A DNA stretch of 64,000 nt, taken from Papaver somniferum (lineage: Eukaryota; Streptophyta; Magnoliopsida; Ranunculales; Papaveraceae). The stretch spans positions 64,376,256 to 64,440,255 of the forward strand of contig NC_039364.1 of assembly GCF_003573695.1 (NCBI RefSeq), given 5' to 3'. This document shows, one piece after another, positions 31,635-43,114 of the stretch. Within the stretch, counting starts at the first letter, position 1. The number at the start of each line of letters is the position of its first letter. The notes beneath the pieces are model-generated. The model was given only the letters and a program-made list of their open reading frames with translations, had not been told where the DNA came from and did not search any database. The position numbers and the translations under genes are program-made.

Positions 31635-33220
31635 GGTTTTGTAACCTTTTCTTGAAGAAAATTAGGAAACCTAGCTAAGATAGGAAAATGCACCTCCTTA
31701 AAATTGTGTCCCGTGCATCACACCCCGTTCAAAGTGGATCGCCAAACTCTGGCCAAATTCCAAACACAACTCACGGCCAAATCTGGCCATGCAAAGAAGT
31801 CGCCTACGGACTGCCTATTGAGCTCGTGCACCAGCTGTAGAATCCCAGCCCATGTCTTCATTGACCTGCCGTGTAAATTGTTCTTGGCTTGTCGGTCACG
31901 TAGAACTAACAGCCTACTCTTTCTCTCGGACAAACCAACCTCCAAGAATCTTCACTGAATATGGCAACAACAACACTCGTTCGTTCTCCATTGTCTCACA
32001 ACCATCATCTCGATCATCAACCTCCAACAATCTTCACTGGATGCAGCTCAATCCCAATGTAACACAGAACTGCATTCCCTTCCTGACCTTCGAACGTCCA
32101 TCATCGTCATTGTTGGCAGCAGCAGCAGCACCGCTATATTATAATCTATTTCAATCACGACCCAAGTACTCTATCTGCTCCATTACTGCCAAGCTCAAAA
32201 CATTACTGCCATGCTCCTCTTTCATTCGACTGCACCTTTCCGACTCAGTTCAGCTCCCATTTTATATCTCTTGGTAAACAACAACAAGTACTGTGACTCG
32301 AAGTTGCACAAAGGTAGGCAGAACTGGTTCAGTCATTTACTCGAACACATTATATGCGTCCTGTAATTGGAGATGGATACAGCTCTACTAAATTTGTTCT
32401 CCTGCCAATTAATTCTCCTTCCCTGCAAATTGATGTTCAACACATTCAATCACACACCCATTAATTCTAATCATTTAGGAACACTAAATCTTCATCGATC
32501 AACCACCATCAGTCCATCAGCCCGTAAGTCCATCTTCTCAGGGAACTCAATTGTTACTTCCAGGGTCGTTCACATCACCGACGACCATCAACCTCATCCC
32601 TGTAATCTCATCCATTCCACCTGCATTCAAACCCTTGAAGCACAATCGCAGCTTTCACTGATACAATTTCTGCTCAAATATTATACAGATTTAACCCCAT
32701 CCAATCACAGCAGCAACCAACGGTAGTAGCTTGGTACATATGGCTAATCTTCTCGGCAACAGAACGAACCCAATTCGAACTCAGAATTGTCACAAACCCA
32801 GTAATCCTCCTTTTCCGGCCACAGATCTCATCGGCAATACCCACTGGACCCAAATCTCTAGCCGGCAACGTTTGGTGCAGCTAAGATTCTGCTCGAAGAG
32901 AGGAAGAAGAACTTGTGAAATAAAACCCTCGACCTAGCTCTTAGTTATAAAGGAGGAGGTGCTCCCTTAACGAACTGTCTGTCTGCCTTTAGTGATTCTG
33001 TCAGCTGGTTACCCCTTAACCTCCATGTGACTGCTGGTAGTGGTCCCATGCAATGATAATCCGCCTCTCTTTTGGTAAATTGGACGATTTTTTGTTTTTT
33101 TCGGGAATAAGCCCCAAAATTCCCATAAAATACAAAAGAAAGATAATAATACAATTTCACAAGAAAACTAAGAAAACATAATCAATCGATACTTAAAGAG
33201 GTGTTTTTAAACACCTATCA

Positions 33221-35090
33221 GTCTCACACAGAAAAGTCTATTGGAATAGATAAATCTGTCTCCCACAAAAAAAAAATACCTACGAGTTTTTTTCCGTCTT
33301 TTGATAAATAAAGGTGCGCATGAACCAATTGATAAATCTGACCTATATTCCCGAAGAACAACCTAGTATTATCAATCACCTCACAATAATCTTAATCGTA
33401 TGGCAGCGAAACAAGATATTGTGGAATCACAAACAATGAGACGAAGATGTTTGTGACTACTTTTTATCTTGCCTATCGGAGAATCAATCTCGAGCAAATA
33501 TTAAAGAAGATAATACTCAATACGATAGAACAGGGCATGATCAGGATACGCAACTACAAAGAAAATAGTTGGGTCTGGCTTCACAATCCCAATGAAGTCT
33601 TTAAGTCGTTAACCTACAGGGTTTTGTGAAAAACCTAAGATTAAAGGAGAATCGACTCTATCTTATGCAACTAGTATCACACATGAGGTGTGGAGATTAG
33701 GTTTCCCAGTTGCTAGAGTTCTCCTTTATATAGTTTTCAAATCAGGGTTTGCAATCTTAGTTACCTTGGTAACAAAGCATTCAATATTCACCGTTAGATG
33801 AAAACCTGATTAGATTCAAGCTAATATCTTTCAACCGTTAGATCGAACTTAGCTTGTTATACACAAATGAAATGTACCCTCATTTAGGTTTAAGTAACTG
33901 TACCTAAACGTGTACACCATGTTGGCTTAACAGTAGTTAACCAAGGTTATCTATATAAACACTCTCATATCAAACTTATTCATCTTAACCATAACTAGTT
34001 CAAATGACCCAAATGAAACTAGTTAAATAGTTGTTCAATTGCTATATTCTCATAGAAGTATACAAGAACACAATTGAAGCAAAATCGGTTTGATTCACTC
34101 GAATCAATTCATGAACATTATGGCCACGGTTTGCAAAGAATGCATTCCTTAATATATAAATGTATTAGTTCATGAGCAACCCGATTTTAGAACTTTATCC
34201 ACTCAAGTATGCATACGGGTACGGATACCAAAGTAGCCGGTCTGAGTTTGGGTTCGCAAGTATGCGAGCGAGTAACGCATACTTAAGTACACTTCCAAAA
34301 CCCAGCAGAAATTCCCGGAGTTATACCTTACGCAAGTATGCGTACCGGTATGTATACTTGGTACACGGAATTTCACAACTACAAGTACGCATACGAGTAT
34401 GCATACTTTAGTTCCGATCATGGATCACATACATGCAAGAATGAACACTATGTATATAATCCAATGATGGTTAAGTATTCTAGACTCTATTTCAATCATT
34501 GAAACTTTCATAGAGGATGACGATAGCCGTTTTCACACATTATTAGCATCAAAGCAATTTTCAAGTTATTGAAATATTCATAACGAAACATTCCAAGTCT
34601 ACACCAAATGATTCTATCATACAAACCTTGTAAGATGTTACTCGGCGATTTTCACATGATCATCTTTTGACTTTCGTCAAGAATATAATATGAACTTGGT
34701 TGAAGCGAAAGCTTACCAACACATATTTCGAGAAATATGTAAGCGAGTTAAACTCGGCTCGAAATCTCAAATGTGTATAATCGACAACTATATAGTAATA
34801 CGACTTTTGTCTCAATATAGTAGATATAATAGAAATAGACTTTCCAAGTGATGGATAAGTTTTAGTCTCCACATACCTTTTGTTGATGAAGTTCCACAAG
34901 CTCTCCTTAGTAGTTATTCGTCTGCAATTGATGAACGTCGTGAAGTCTAATGCTCAACTACACAATATATCCTAGTCCGAGACATCACTATAAGTAGACT
35001 AGAAATCAAGACTTATAGTTTTAATCACTAACATTGACAAACAAGCTTGAGATAGCAACGCTTGCGAGTTCGACCGAGCAGTGCCTAACA
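33221..35090 (-). repeat. 5' LTR of element C, outer part
   Basis: It resumes at the second gtctc copy and runs to the LTR start (minus strand TGTTAGGCACTG). It contains a TATA box (minus strand, 33722-33732) and the variable tandem region near 34196-34420. There are no genes. Confidence 0.82.
34196..34420. repeat. GTATGCATAC-type repeats in C's LTR
   Basis: Several diverged copies of a unit around AAGTATGCATACGGGTACGG, many palindromic. They hold the same LTR position as A's unrelated TCCGCGAACT repeats. Confidence 0.65.
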
Positions 35091-35328
35091 TACACCATCA
35101 CGACATATTGGCTAGACATGATCAAGCCATTGGCTACGCCGCATATCTCATAAGGTACCTTATCCAAACGTGGCTAAGTCCATGGAATAGCCATTATGGC
35201 TTACAGCGCTTTGAAGAAAATGGACTAATAGATCAGAAGAAATCACTCCAAAATAACTGACTAAGTGCCTAACACAATTTGGCAGAAATGGCCTGTGGCA
35301 TACTCACTATAGCGCCAAATCGTAAGTC

Positions 35329-35532
35329 GTGCGACTTTCACGGCCTTGGAAGCCTAGGGCAAGGCCGCAGCACGTTGTCGTGCGATTTTCACGGCCTTGG
35401 CATCCTAGGCCAAGGCCACACCACGTTGCCGTGCGATTTTCACGGCCTTGGCAGCCTAGGCCAAGGCCATAACACGTAGTCATGCGACATTCACGGCCTT
35501 GGAAGCTTAGGCCACTGCCATGGCACGTCGTT
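35329..35532. repeat. 51-bp tandem repeat in D's LTR (four copies)
   Basis: Units start at 35329, 35380, 35431 and 35482. Each begins GTGCGACTTTCACGGCCTTG and carries an inverted repeat GGCCTTGG...CCAAGGCC that could fold. Diverged copies lie at about 53871-54035 in the 3' LTR. Confidence 0.85.
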
Positions 35533-35991
35533 GTTCGTCATTCTCATCCATTGTAGATGAGGCCAAGGCCATGACAAGACTCTATGCACTATTTTCGGCC
35601 AAAAAAGCCTATGCCACAACAAGCCACAATTGTGCTCTAAACATATGGCATGTTATCAATGGCTATGATTTAGCCTAATTAAGATGAGATCTATGATTCA
35701 TTAAAAACACCTGAGAAACATCAAAATACATCACGTGTGTGTGTGGGGGGGAGGGGGTGTTCTTCATAGGGTATTGGTCTGGTGGTTTACGGCAACATGC
35801 AGCGTGGAAACACCCCATGTGAAAAGTTAAAGTAGTGTGGTAGTTATAGTAGTAGGAGATGTAGTGGGCGTAACATAAAGGGGGTTTCCAGAAACTTCCC
35901 TAAATTATCTCACACAAACCCATCATCTCCATCTCTCCATAACTCACGACTTCCACTACTCACGAAATTGGCATTGCGTATTCTAAACTAA

Positions 35992-36000
35992 TATAAATAG
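35992..36000 (+). promoter_or_regulatory. TATA box in D's 5' LTR
   Basis: TATAAATAG lies 293 bases before the LTR end, suited to drive gag. Confidence 0.65.
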
Positions 36001-36294
36001 GCCGCTTAGCCTATTCAGAAAAATAGAACAAGCTTTCATACCTAAAAGCAATGTATTCTTTATAGTTTTCAATACCCAATACACACAATTCAATAGCATT
36101 GCCAACTTCTTAAACTTTTCTGCTTCCCTCCCCTAAGATCAACCCATCTTCCTCTCCATCGTGACCGAAGCAGGACGGAACGACTGCTATCATGGTTTAG
36201 GCTTTTCCTGTTCGATTTTGATTTTCGAACCTAAAAAAAAGTACCACAGCGATGCATTTGTTTTACCTGAAAGTAATTTTCAGGTACTGACAAT

Positions 36295-36310
36295 TGACGA
36301 CCACAGACGG
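36295..36310 (+). other. Primer binding site of element D
   Basis: TGACGACCACAGACGG differs from E1's TGGCGACCACAGTGGG at three positions and follows the LTR end directly. Confidence 0.65.
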
Positions 36311-36400
36311 AGATCAACCTCTCGGTCACGAAATCAAATTCTTCATCCATCTGAAAATCAGTTCTTCAACCTTTTGAAAACATGGTAGAGCTTAGATCCG

Positions 36401-37447
36401 ATGAAAGGGGTTGATCCCAGTTCCATCAACCTCAATGGTCTAGATGTCTCTCGCAATATCGTACCGGAAAATAACACTACTCCTCCTACCGGTGGCGCGG
36501 AAGGTGCTGCCAACAATGAAGGAAGAAATGGAGAAACGCTTCCAAGCATAGCCGACTTGATGCAGAGACAAGAAAACCAGGCGAAGATGCAGGAACATAT
36601 GACGACTACTCAGACTGAAGTACTTACCTGCCTCAAAACTTTAGCAGCGCAGTTAACTCCGGAGCAACGTCAAGTTCAGACAGAACAGGCCCAGAATGTC
36701 CCTGGATCCTCCATAAGAATCGACGATTTAAGGGATCAACCACGAGAAGATGGTGTTCGCACTATTGTACCAGAAAAAAATCAGCAACCAAATTTCATCA
36801 CTCGACAAGATTTGGAGAAACTCCTGCAAAATCGTGGAAGAGAGGAGTCGTCATTATTCCACCACTACCAACCACCTTATACTGAGGATGTTCAGAAAGC
36901 ATCAATACCAAGAGGATATGTATCACCTACCTTTTATCTTTATGATGGGACAGGTAATGCCCGTGAACACATCTCCCGATTTCTAGAAGATTTAGGAGTG
37001 CATGAATACCACCAGGTATTGCGACTCAAAGAATTTTCTAAGTCACTCACTGGAAGGGCGTATACTTCGTACAATAATCTCGCCCCAAACAGTATATCAA
37101 GCTGGTCCGAGTTGGTGAGTGCTTTCTATCGAAAGTATTTCTTTGTTTCCGAGCAAATTACGTTCTCGGATCTGGGAAGGATGTTTCAGCGCAACAACGA
37201 GAATCCCAACGATTATTTCAAGAGATACAAAATCCAAGCCCTCGACTGCCATGACCCAAACATAACAAAGCAGCAGCTAGTGGAATCATGTATCAACGGT
37301 ATGATCCCTGTATATCACGCCTTACTCGAAAACTTACGTTTCCAAACTTTCTCGGAATTTCACGAAGCGGCCAAGCGATCATCCACCAGCGCCCCGACAC
37401 TACTGGAAAGAACAAGACCAGCTAAGGACGAAGGCCGCGACACCTGA
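36401..37447 (+). pseudogene. Gag of element D (Retrotrans_gag domain)
   Basis: This 348-residue ORF joins in one frame what is broken in E1: an N-terminal LPSIADLMQRQENQAKM, an Arg/Glu linker, then PTFYLYDGTGNAREHISRFL, TGRAYTSYNNLAPN, FYRKYFFVSEQI, ENPNDYFKRYKIQAL and CINGMIPVYHALLENLRFQT. It stops after EGRDT, where E1 reads on (RDTQGSRRLINKQY). The sequence after the stop still encodes RHLINKQYSIQPS, so a nonsense change ended it early. Confidence 0.82.
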
Positions 37448-37680
37448 GGAAATAGGCATTTAATCAACAAACAATACTCAATTCAACCCTCTATCGGCGT
37501 TGTCACCAACGAGGAGCCGAAGAGAAAACTCGCACCTCAGCAAGCTCCTCGAGCAAAATGTGCCACGTCTGCCCCAGCACCTGCCCAGAATCCGACGCCA
37601 CCCGCACAGGGTCCTCAAAAGGCTGCACGGCAACAACCACCGGAAAAATCGGATTCAACGTTTCCTGACTTCCCTGCTCA

Positions 37681-38253
37681 ATGGAAGAGGTTCTCGAATT
37701 ACTAGAAGTCTGGATACAAGATGGAGCTATCAAATTACCTCTCGTGCGTTGCCCACCCACTGACGAAGACATGGCATATCCAAATTATTGCCGCTTCCAC
37801 AGGTTCGTCAATCACCCTGCTCGCGAATGTAATGGGCTGAAGCATTTCTTTAAGGAAAAGATAGAATCAGGAGAATTGCATTTGGGGACTGAAGGCATTC
37901 ACACAGATCCCCTCCCTGTCAGAAATTTTACTCTTTCCGAGGAATCCGTTGACCAGACGGTTCAGAGTCTAATGAACGTATGTGCAAACTTCTTTATCTT
38001 TCAAAGGGCCAGCGTATGGATATCTTCACAACCCTCAATCGAGTCATCTCTGGTAAGCGCCTGCTTTTTGCCAAAAAAGTCACCATTCCATACAAGCCTG
38101 CTCCCAAGATCGAGATTCAGACAGATCGAATTCAAAGAAACACTTATCGATGCCCGATCGGATGTCAACATCATAACTGTCAAAGCTTTGCGGGATGCTG
38201 GGATTTTCAGACACGAAGCTGTGCGCGCACCTTCCATGATTCAAGATCCATAA
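37681..38253 (+). pseudogene. D gag C-terminus and protease start, frameshifted
   Basis: It begins MEEVLELLEVWIQDGAIKLP (E1: GEVLELLDAWIQDGAIKLLY) and holds the knuckle-like YCRFHRFVNHPARECNGLK. A frameshift near 37975 moves the reading to the frame of 37980-38100 (CKLLYLSKGQRMDIFTTLNR). It returns near 38100 with FKETLIDARSDVNIITVKAL, the protease active-site region, where D-T-G has become D-A-R. The ORF is not functional. Confidence 0.72.
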
Positions 38254-38292
38254 ATGCCTATGGCCGGGTCACCCTCAAAGTAAACATAGGAA

Positions 38293-38529
38293 ATGTTGAG
38301 ACAGATGCTACATTTCGGAATCAAGGAAAATATGGGTTATGATATAGTCATCGGCCGTCCATGGATCCATACCAGTAAAACCAAGTTCGACACACCCCTG
38401 CCACAGAAGCCACCACTGAAAGACTCGTTTGGAAATGATGGCCGATCAAAGGACCCTGTTGACTACTCACCTCCACAAAATGCTGAACCTGATTCGGTAA
38501 TAATGCTTGAGGAAAAGATGAAGTTATGA
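38293..38529 (+). pseudogene. D protease C-terminal part
   Basis: It carries GYDIVIGRPWIHTSKTKF, the ILGRPW-type motif, then acidic and Pro-rich sequence. No RT motif follows before the solo LTR at 38673. Confidence 0.62.
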
Positions 38530-38667
38530 ACCCTTGGAACGCCGCCTTAAGTAAGTCTTACTCCACATATCTCATCGAAAACATCCATCTCACAACTTTT
38601 CAAGACTTGGGGACGTGACCGGCTATCAATCCCATGTTGACTCGAATATGCGAATGGGAGGATGATC

Positions 38668-38672
38668 CTTTT
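38668..38672. repeat. Target-site duplication of the solo LTR, left copy
   Basis: ctttt is repeated at 41169-41173. Confidence 0.75.
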
Positions 38673-41168
38673 TGAAAAACTGAGGGTCTAACTACCTCAC
38701 CCAATATTTCGTTTAGGCAATCTGTATGGATAAACTCCAATACAATCCCAAGAGAATCAACTAGACAGTCAGACTCAATCAATAGAAATATATCTAAGAG
38801 TTGTATCTGTGTTTCACAATGTAATAAACAAATCAAACAAATAGAAATCCGCGAGCCTGATTATTATGTGAAACAACTTGAACGGTACCAAAGACCAATG
38901 TTCAAGTGTCAGTAAATTTATATCAACAACTAAAGGTTGAATTATCTAATTGATTGAACTACACACAACCTGTGATATTTTAATTATATAACAAATATAA
39001 TGCGGAAAATAAATAACACAGACACCAGAAATTTTGTTAACGAGGAAACCATAAATGCAGAAAAAACCCCAGGACCTAGTCCAGATTTGAACACCACACT
39101 GTATTAAGCCGCTACAAACACTAGCCTACACCAAGTTAAATTCGGACTGGAATGTAGTTGACCCATAAATAATCTCATACTGATCAAGGTACAGTCGCGT
39201 TCCTTACACCTCATAATCTCAACAGGACTCTACGCACTTGATTCCCTTAGTTGATCTCACCCACAACTAAGAGTTGTTACTACCCAAAGTCGAAGACTTG
39301 ATAAACCAATCTGTCTCACACAGAAAAGTATATTCAATAGATAAATATGTCTCCCACAGAAATATATATGAGTTTGTTCCGTCTTTTGATAAATCAATGT
39401 GAACATGAACCAATTGATATAGCGAACTTATATTCCCGAAGAACATCCTAGTAATATCAATCACCTCACAATAATCTTAATCGTATGGTAGCGAAACAAA
39501 ATATTGTGGAATCACAAACGATAAGACAAAGATGTTTGTGACTACTTTTTATCTTGCCTATCGGAGATTAAATCTCAAGCAAATCTTAAAGAAGATAGTA
39601 CTCAATCACGATAGAAAACAGCAAGACCAGAACACGCTCCTACAGAGAAAATAGTTGGGTCTGGCTTCAGAATCCCGATGAAGTCTTTAAGTCGTTAACC
39701 TATAATGGTTTCAGAAAAACCTAGGTTAAATTAGAATCGACTCTAGTCGTAACTAGTATCACATAGGAGGTGTGGGGATTAGGTTTCCCAGTTGCTAAGT
39801 TCTCCCTTATATAGTCTTCAAATCAGGGTTTGAAATCAATGTTACCTTGGTAAAAAAGCATTCAATATTCACCGTTAGATGAAAACTTGATTAGACTCAA
39901 GCTAATATATTTCAACCGTTAGATCGAACTTAGCTTGTTACACACAAATGAAAAGTGACTTCATTTAGATATGGGTAACCATACCTAAACGTGTACACCT
40001 TGTTGGCTCAACAATAGTTAACTGAAGTTAGCCATATGAACAATTTCATATCAACCTTGTTCATCTTAACACAACTAGTTGAAATGACTCAAATGAAACT
40101 AGTTCTAGAGTTGTTCAATTGTTTATATTCTCATAGATCGTATACAAGAAACAATTGATGCAAAATCGATTTTGATTCACTCGAATCAATTCATGAACAT
40201 TATAGCCACGGTTTAGAAAAGATTGCATTCCTTATTATATAAATGTATTAGTTCATGAACAAACCGATTTTAGAACATAACCTACTCAAGTATGTAAACG
40301 GGTACGCATACCTAAGTGCCCGGACTTAGTTTGGGTTCGCCAGTATGCGAACGGGTACGCATACCTTCCAAACTCAGTTGAATTTCCGGACATGAACTTA
40401 CGCCAGTATGCATACGGGTATGCATATTAAGTTCCTGGACTTCCATTAAACCAACCAGTACGCATACGGGTATGCATACTATGGTTCCCGGACTTGGAAT
40501 AACTTGCAACAGTTAGCATAAAAGTACGCATATTGTGTTATATCCAATCATGGTTAATTGTTCTAAACTCCCATTTCAATCATTAAAACATTCTCGGAAG
40601 ACGACAATAGTTGTCTCACACAAACTATTAGCTTCAAAGCAATTTTCAAGTGATCGATAGATCAATACGAAACATTCCGAGTCTATATCAAATGATTGTC
40701 TCACACAATTCATGTAAGATGTTACCAGGCGATTTTCACATGATCATCTTTTGACTTTAGTCAAGAATATAAGATGAACTTTGTTAAAACGAAAGCTTAC
40801 CAACACATATTTCGAGAAATATGTAAGCGAGTTAAACTCAGCTCGAAATATCAAATGTGTATAATCGAAATCTATATAGCTATACGACTTTTGTCTCAAA
40901 TAGAAGATAGAGTAGATATACTTTTGAGTGATTGATGAGTTCAAGTCTCCATATACTTTTTGTTGATGAAGTTCCACAAGCTCCCCTTAGTAGTTCTTCG
41001 TCTTCAATCGATGAACGCCGTGAAGTCTAAAGCTCACCTACGCTTTTTATCCTAATCCGAGACTTAGATATAAGTAGACTAGAAATCAAGACTTATAGTT
41101 TTGGTAACTAAACTTGACAAACAAGCTTGAGATAACAACGCTTGCGAGTTCGACCGAGCGCTCTAACA
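38673..41168 (-). mobile_element. Solo Copia-like LTR in element D
   Basis: It is 2496 bp. On the minus strand it starts TGTTAGAGCGCTCGGTCGAA and ends in a TTTTTCA-type terminus, collinear with the LTRs of A and C. A perfect ctttt duplication flanks it and no interior remains, so it arose by LTR-LTR recombination. It carries a TATA box near 39812 (minus) and GTATGCATAC repeats at 40290-40520. Confidence 0.88.
40290..40520. repeat. GTATGCATAC-type repeats in the solo LTR
   Basis: Units such as AGTATGCATACGGGTATGCA recur about five times with palindromic cores, as in C's LTR but not A's. Confidence 0.65.
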
Positions 41169-41173
41169 CTTTT

Positions 41174-41436
41174 CAAAAATTTAGATGTCTATGAGTCGTT
41201 TCTGCCGAAGCTAAAGGTATTGGAATCCCTATCATCCTGAAGACGTGTCCATGTGAGATACCAAAACCCAATCATTTTCAATTTGGTGACACAGTTGAGA
41301 AAATAACCACTTCTCATGCAGAAAACCTTATCTGGTTACTGAATCCATATTAGGTGGATATTACAAGATCGTCAACACTGACACACCTGCAGGGGTATTC
41401 ATACATGGGAAATGGCTTAAGGATATCACAACTTAA
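41174..41436 (+). pseudogene. Integrase C-terminal tail of element D
   Basis: The end reads GGYYKIVNTDTPAGVFIHGK then WLKDITT and a stop (41434-41436), the counterpart of E1's GGYYKLVNTDGRTRPVIHEN. The part before about 41350 is out of frame. With the solo LTR removed, fewer than about 450 bases join the protease to this tail, so D has the same pol deletion as E1 and E2. Confidence 0.62.
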
Positions 41437-41659
41437 AGCGTTTTTCACCACTTTTATCTCAATTTCCATGTTTTCAGTAATATTTGTATTTCCTCCAAAA
41501 TATTTGCATTATTTTGCACTCATGATTAGGATTTAAAACTTTATTTAATCAAAAATATCTATTTCATTTCATCATAAAATCCTTCCCGAATATTTCCGTT
41601 CAAAACCTAAACAAATAAAACCCAAGAAAAAAACGGTATCTCAGAAAGACCTCCGAAAA

Positions 41660-41931
41660 CTATTCAGAGAAGAAATTTTTGAAGCTCAGCTCAGCACCTT
41701 CGGCATACGGTCTCTCCAACTTCTCGAGATCTTCAGGAGCGAGCTTTAATTCCTGAGTCAGCCTCTCAAATTCAATGTTAGATTTTTCTTTCTCGATCGC
41801 CTCCAGACCAGTAAAGGTACCTTCCAGACTCAGTTTCTTTTGTGCGACTGCAAGAAAGTCACGCAACCATCCGAATCCAGCTTAGCTGCCTCATCCTCAT
41901 CCAAAGCTGTGTTCCAATCCTGGAGCACTTC
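41660..41931 (-). pseudogene. D PMD gene, 3' end of last exon (split by E2)
   Basis: Read on from 50527 across the acttc site, the frame is unbroken: SGEV then EVLQDWNTALDEDEAAKL with one target copy removed. It ends LRDFLAVAQKKLSLEG... ELSFKNFFSE. This is the charged helical C-terminus seen in E1 and E2. The stop lies 224 bases from the integrase-tail stop on the other strand. Confidence 0.72.
41927..41931. repeat. Target-site duplication of E2, left copy
   Basis: acttc is repeated exactly at 50527-50531. Confidence 0.88.
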
Positions 41932-42793
41932 TGTGAGTGGGGAAAAACGATTTGCTGGCTTTTACGGAATTGAAGAGTCGACCGTGTGGAGACTCCTTGA
42001 ACCGAGCGAAATGTTGAACCTTATACAGATGCACTGCAAGAAGGAAGTGCTTTAAGTTCGAGAGATCAATCTGTAAGACCCCGGCCTAAACCAAGAACAA
42101 TGGTCGTTCCAGAGTCAATTCAGTCACAAGAGAGGATGGGTTGATCTGTAGGAGGGAAGCTGAGAAATACGTGAGATCAATGGTGATCTGAGATTGTAGG
42201 TGTGTTGTGAATTCAGCGTGAAAATGCTCTGAATGATTGAATTTTTCTCAATTGAGAGTAATTTCTGTGAGTTCGTGTAGACGAAAGATTGTCTGTATGA
42301 ACTTTGATGAGAGATTGCTCGTCTTGGCGAATGTTGTTCGAATGTTCGAAAACTTCTGTCGAGGAGCCGAAGACGTTGTCGCTCTATACTAGTAGACATG
42401 CTGTCTAGGAGCCGCTCAATATTTCGATTCTATACAGTATGTGATGTGTCGTGGCTTCAGATGAGAGACTACACATCTTCATCTTCCCTGAGAGACTTTC
42501 TCCATCAGAGGTGGCATGAGCTTTCATGCATAGAGACATGAGTCTCGATACTCATCCGATTGCCGGATCCGGAGTAATTACTGAAATTGCTCAGTATTCA
42601 TAAGATGTGCCGTCGCCTTAGCCGAGAGACTACACATCTACATGTACTCTGAGAGACGGCCTTCTCAGTCAGAGATTTTATGGCATGAGCTTTCATGCTT
42701 TGATGAGAGACATGAGCCTCAATACTCATCCGGTTGCCGAATCTGGAGTATAGTTTTACAATTCTACCCTTTGTCGAAAATCCACCATCTACA
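41932..42793 (-). repeat. 3' LTR of E2 (862 bp, internal deletion)
   Basis: Both ends match E1's left LTR. The part corresponding to about 3635-6490 is missing, joined at GAAAACTTCTGTCGAGGAGC near 42350-42370. Confidence 0.82.
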
Positions 42794-43086
42794 TTAAGTC
42801 CTATGCTTAGTGAGGAACAGTCATGTTCCTCAGTCAGCATTGAATGGTGATTTTCCCAAAAATAAGTAATTGAACTTGGTCATAAGATAAGATATTACCG
42901 GATTTCGAATGAATGAGCAAACCATGGTTTGAGCGGAAACCTCTGTGGCATAATAGAACATCATCCAGTAAACATAAATTGATGTAGAACCGCTGATTCG
43001 ATGGTGGAACCTCGGTTGGTTTAGGATTCACGGTCCGGGCCCAAAAGGAAATCCTTATGGAATTAGGTTTTGGAAATAAAATTAGG

Positions 43087-43094
43087 TATAAAAG
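43087..43094 (+). promoter_or_regulatory. TATA box of the E2 PMD gene
   Basis: TATAAAAG lies about 294 bases from the LTR edge, the same spacing as in E1. Confidence 0.65.
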
Positions 43095-43114
43095 GGAATT
43101 AATCCTCTTTTTTT

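Larger units (their letters stand above)
24334..33220 (-). mobile_element. Element G: LTR-type insertion (probably a solo LTR), split by a LINE
   Basis: Removing the LINE leaves about 2.4 kb. On the minus strand it runs from TGATAGGTGTTTAAAAACAC to CGACGCTCGTCA with a perfect 5-bp duplication. No PBS, PPT or second LTR is visible, so a solo LTR is the simplest reading. It has a TATA box (31626-31634), and the segment near 30872-30905 (GATCCTTACTACCGCTTTAT on the minus strand) resembles LTR ends of Athila/Tat-like elements. ORFs in 31700-32940 lack any recognised domain. Confidence 0.7.
22127..35090 (-). mobile_element. Element C: minus-strand Copia-like element (gag region and 5' LTR)
   Basis: From right to left it has a 5' LTR (35090 to 23691, interrupted by G), a PBS (23688-23673), a gag-like ORF (23632-22379) and interior sequence to 22127, where fragment B begins. 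The rest of C lies beyond the nest, left of the window. The LTR start reads TGTTAGGCACTGCTCGGTCG on the minus strand. Net LTR length is about 2.5 kb. C sits in D's 5' LTR. Confidence 0.78.
35091..36292 (+). repeat. 5' LTR of element D (3' portion)
   Basis: 35100-35535 matches 53608-54030 in the 3' LTR. It ends GGTACTGACA just before the PBS. C's insertion removed the first ~520 bases from view. Contents are a 51-bp tandem array, a GT/G run (35733-35760) and a TATA box. The ORF at 35279-35479 is only the array read through. Confidence 0.78.

Noticed and set aside
31704..32937. Plus-strand ORFs of 68-141 residues in element G
   Set aside because: Composition is low-complexity Ser/Thr/Pro, there is no recognised domain, and they lie in a probable solo LTR antisense to its TATA box.
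35279..35479. 66-residue ORF with repeated 17-residue motif
   Set aside because: It is the 51-bp LTR tandem array read in frame. It has no domain and lies in non-coding LTR DNA.
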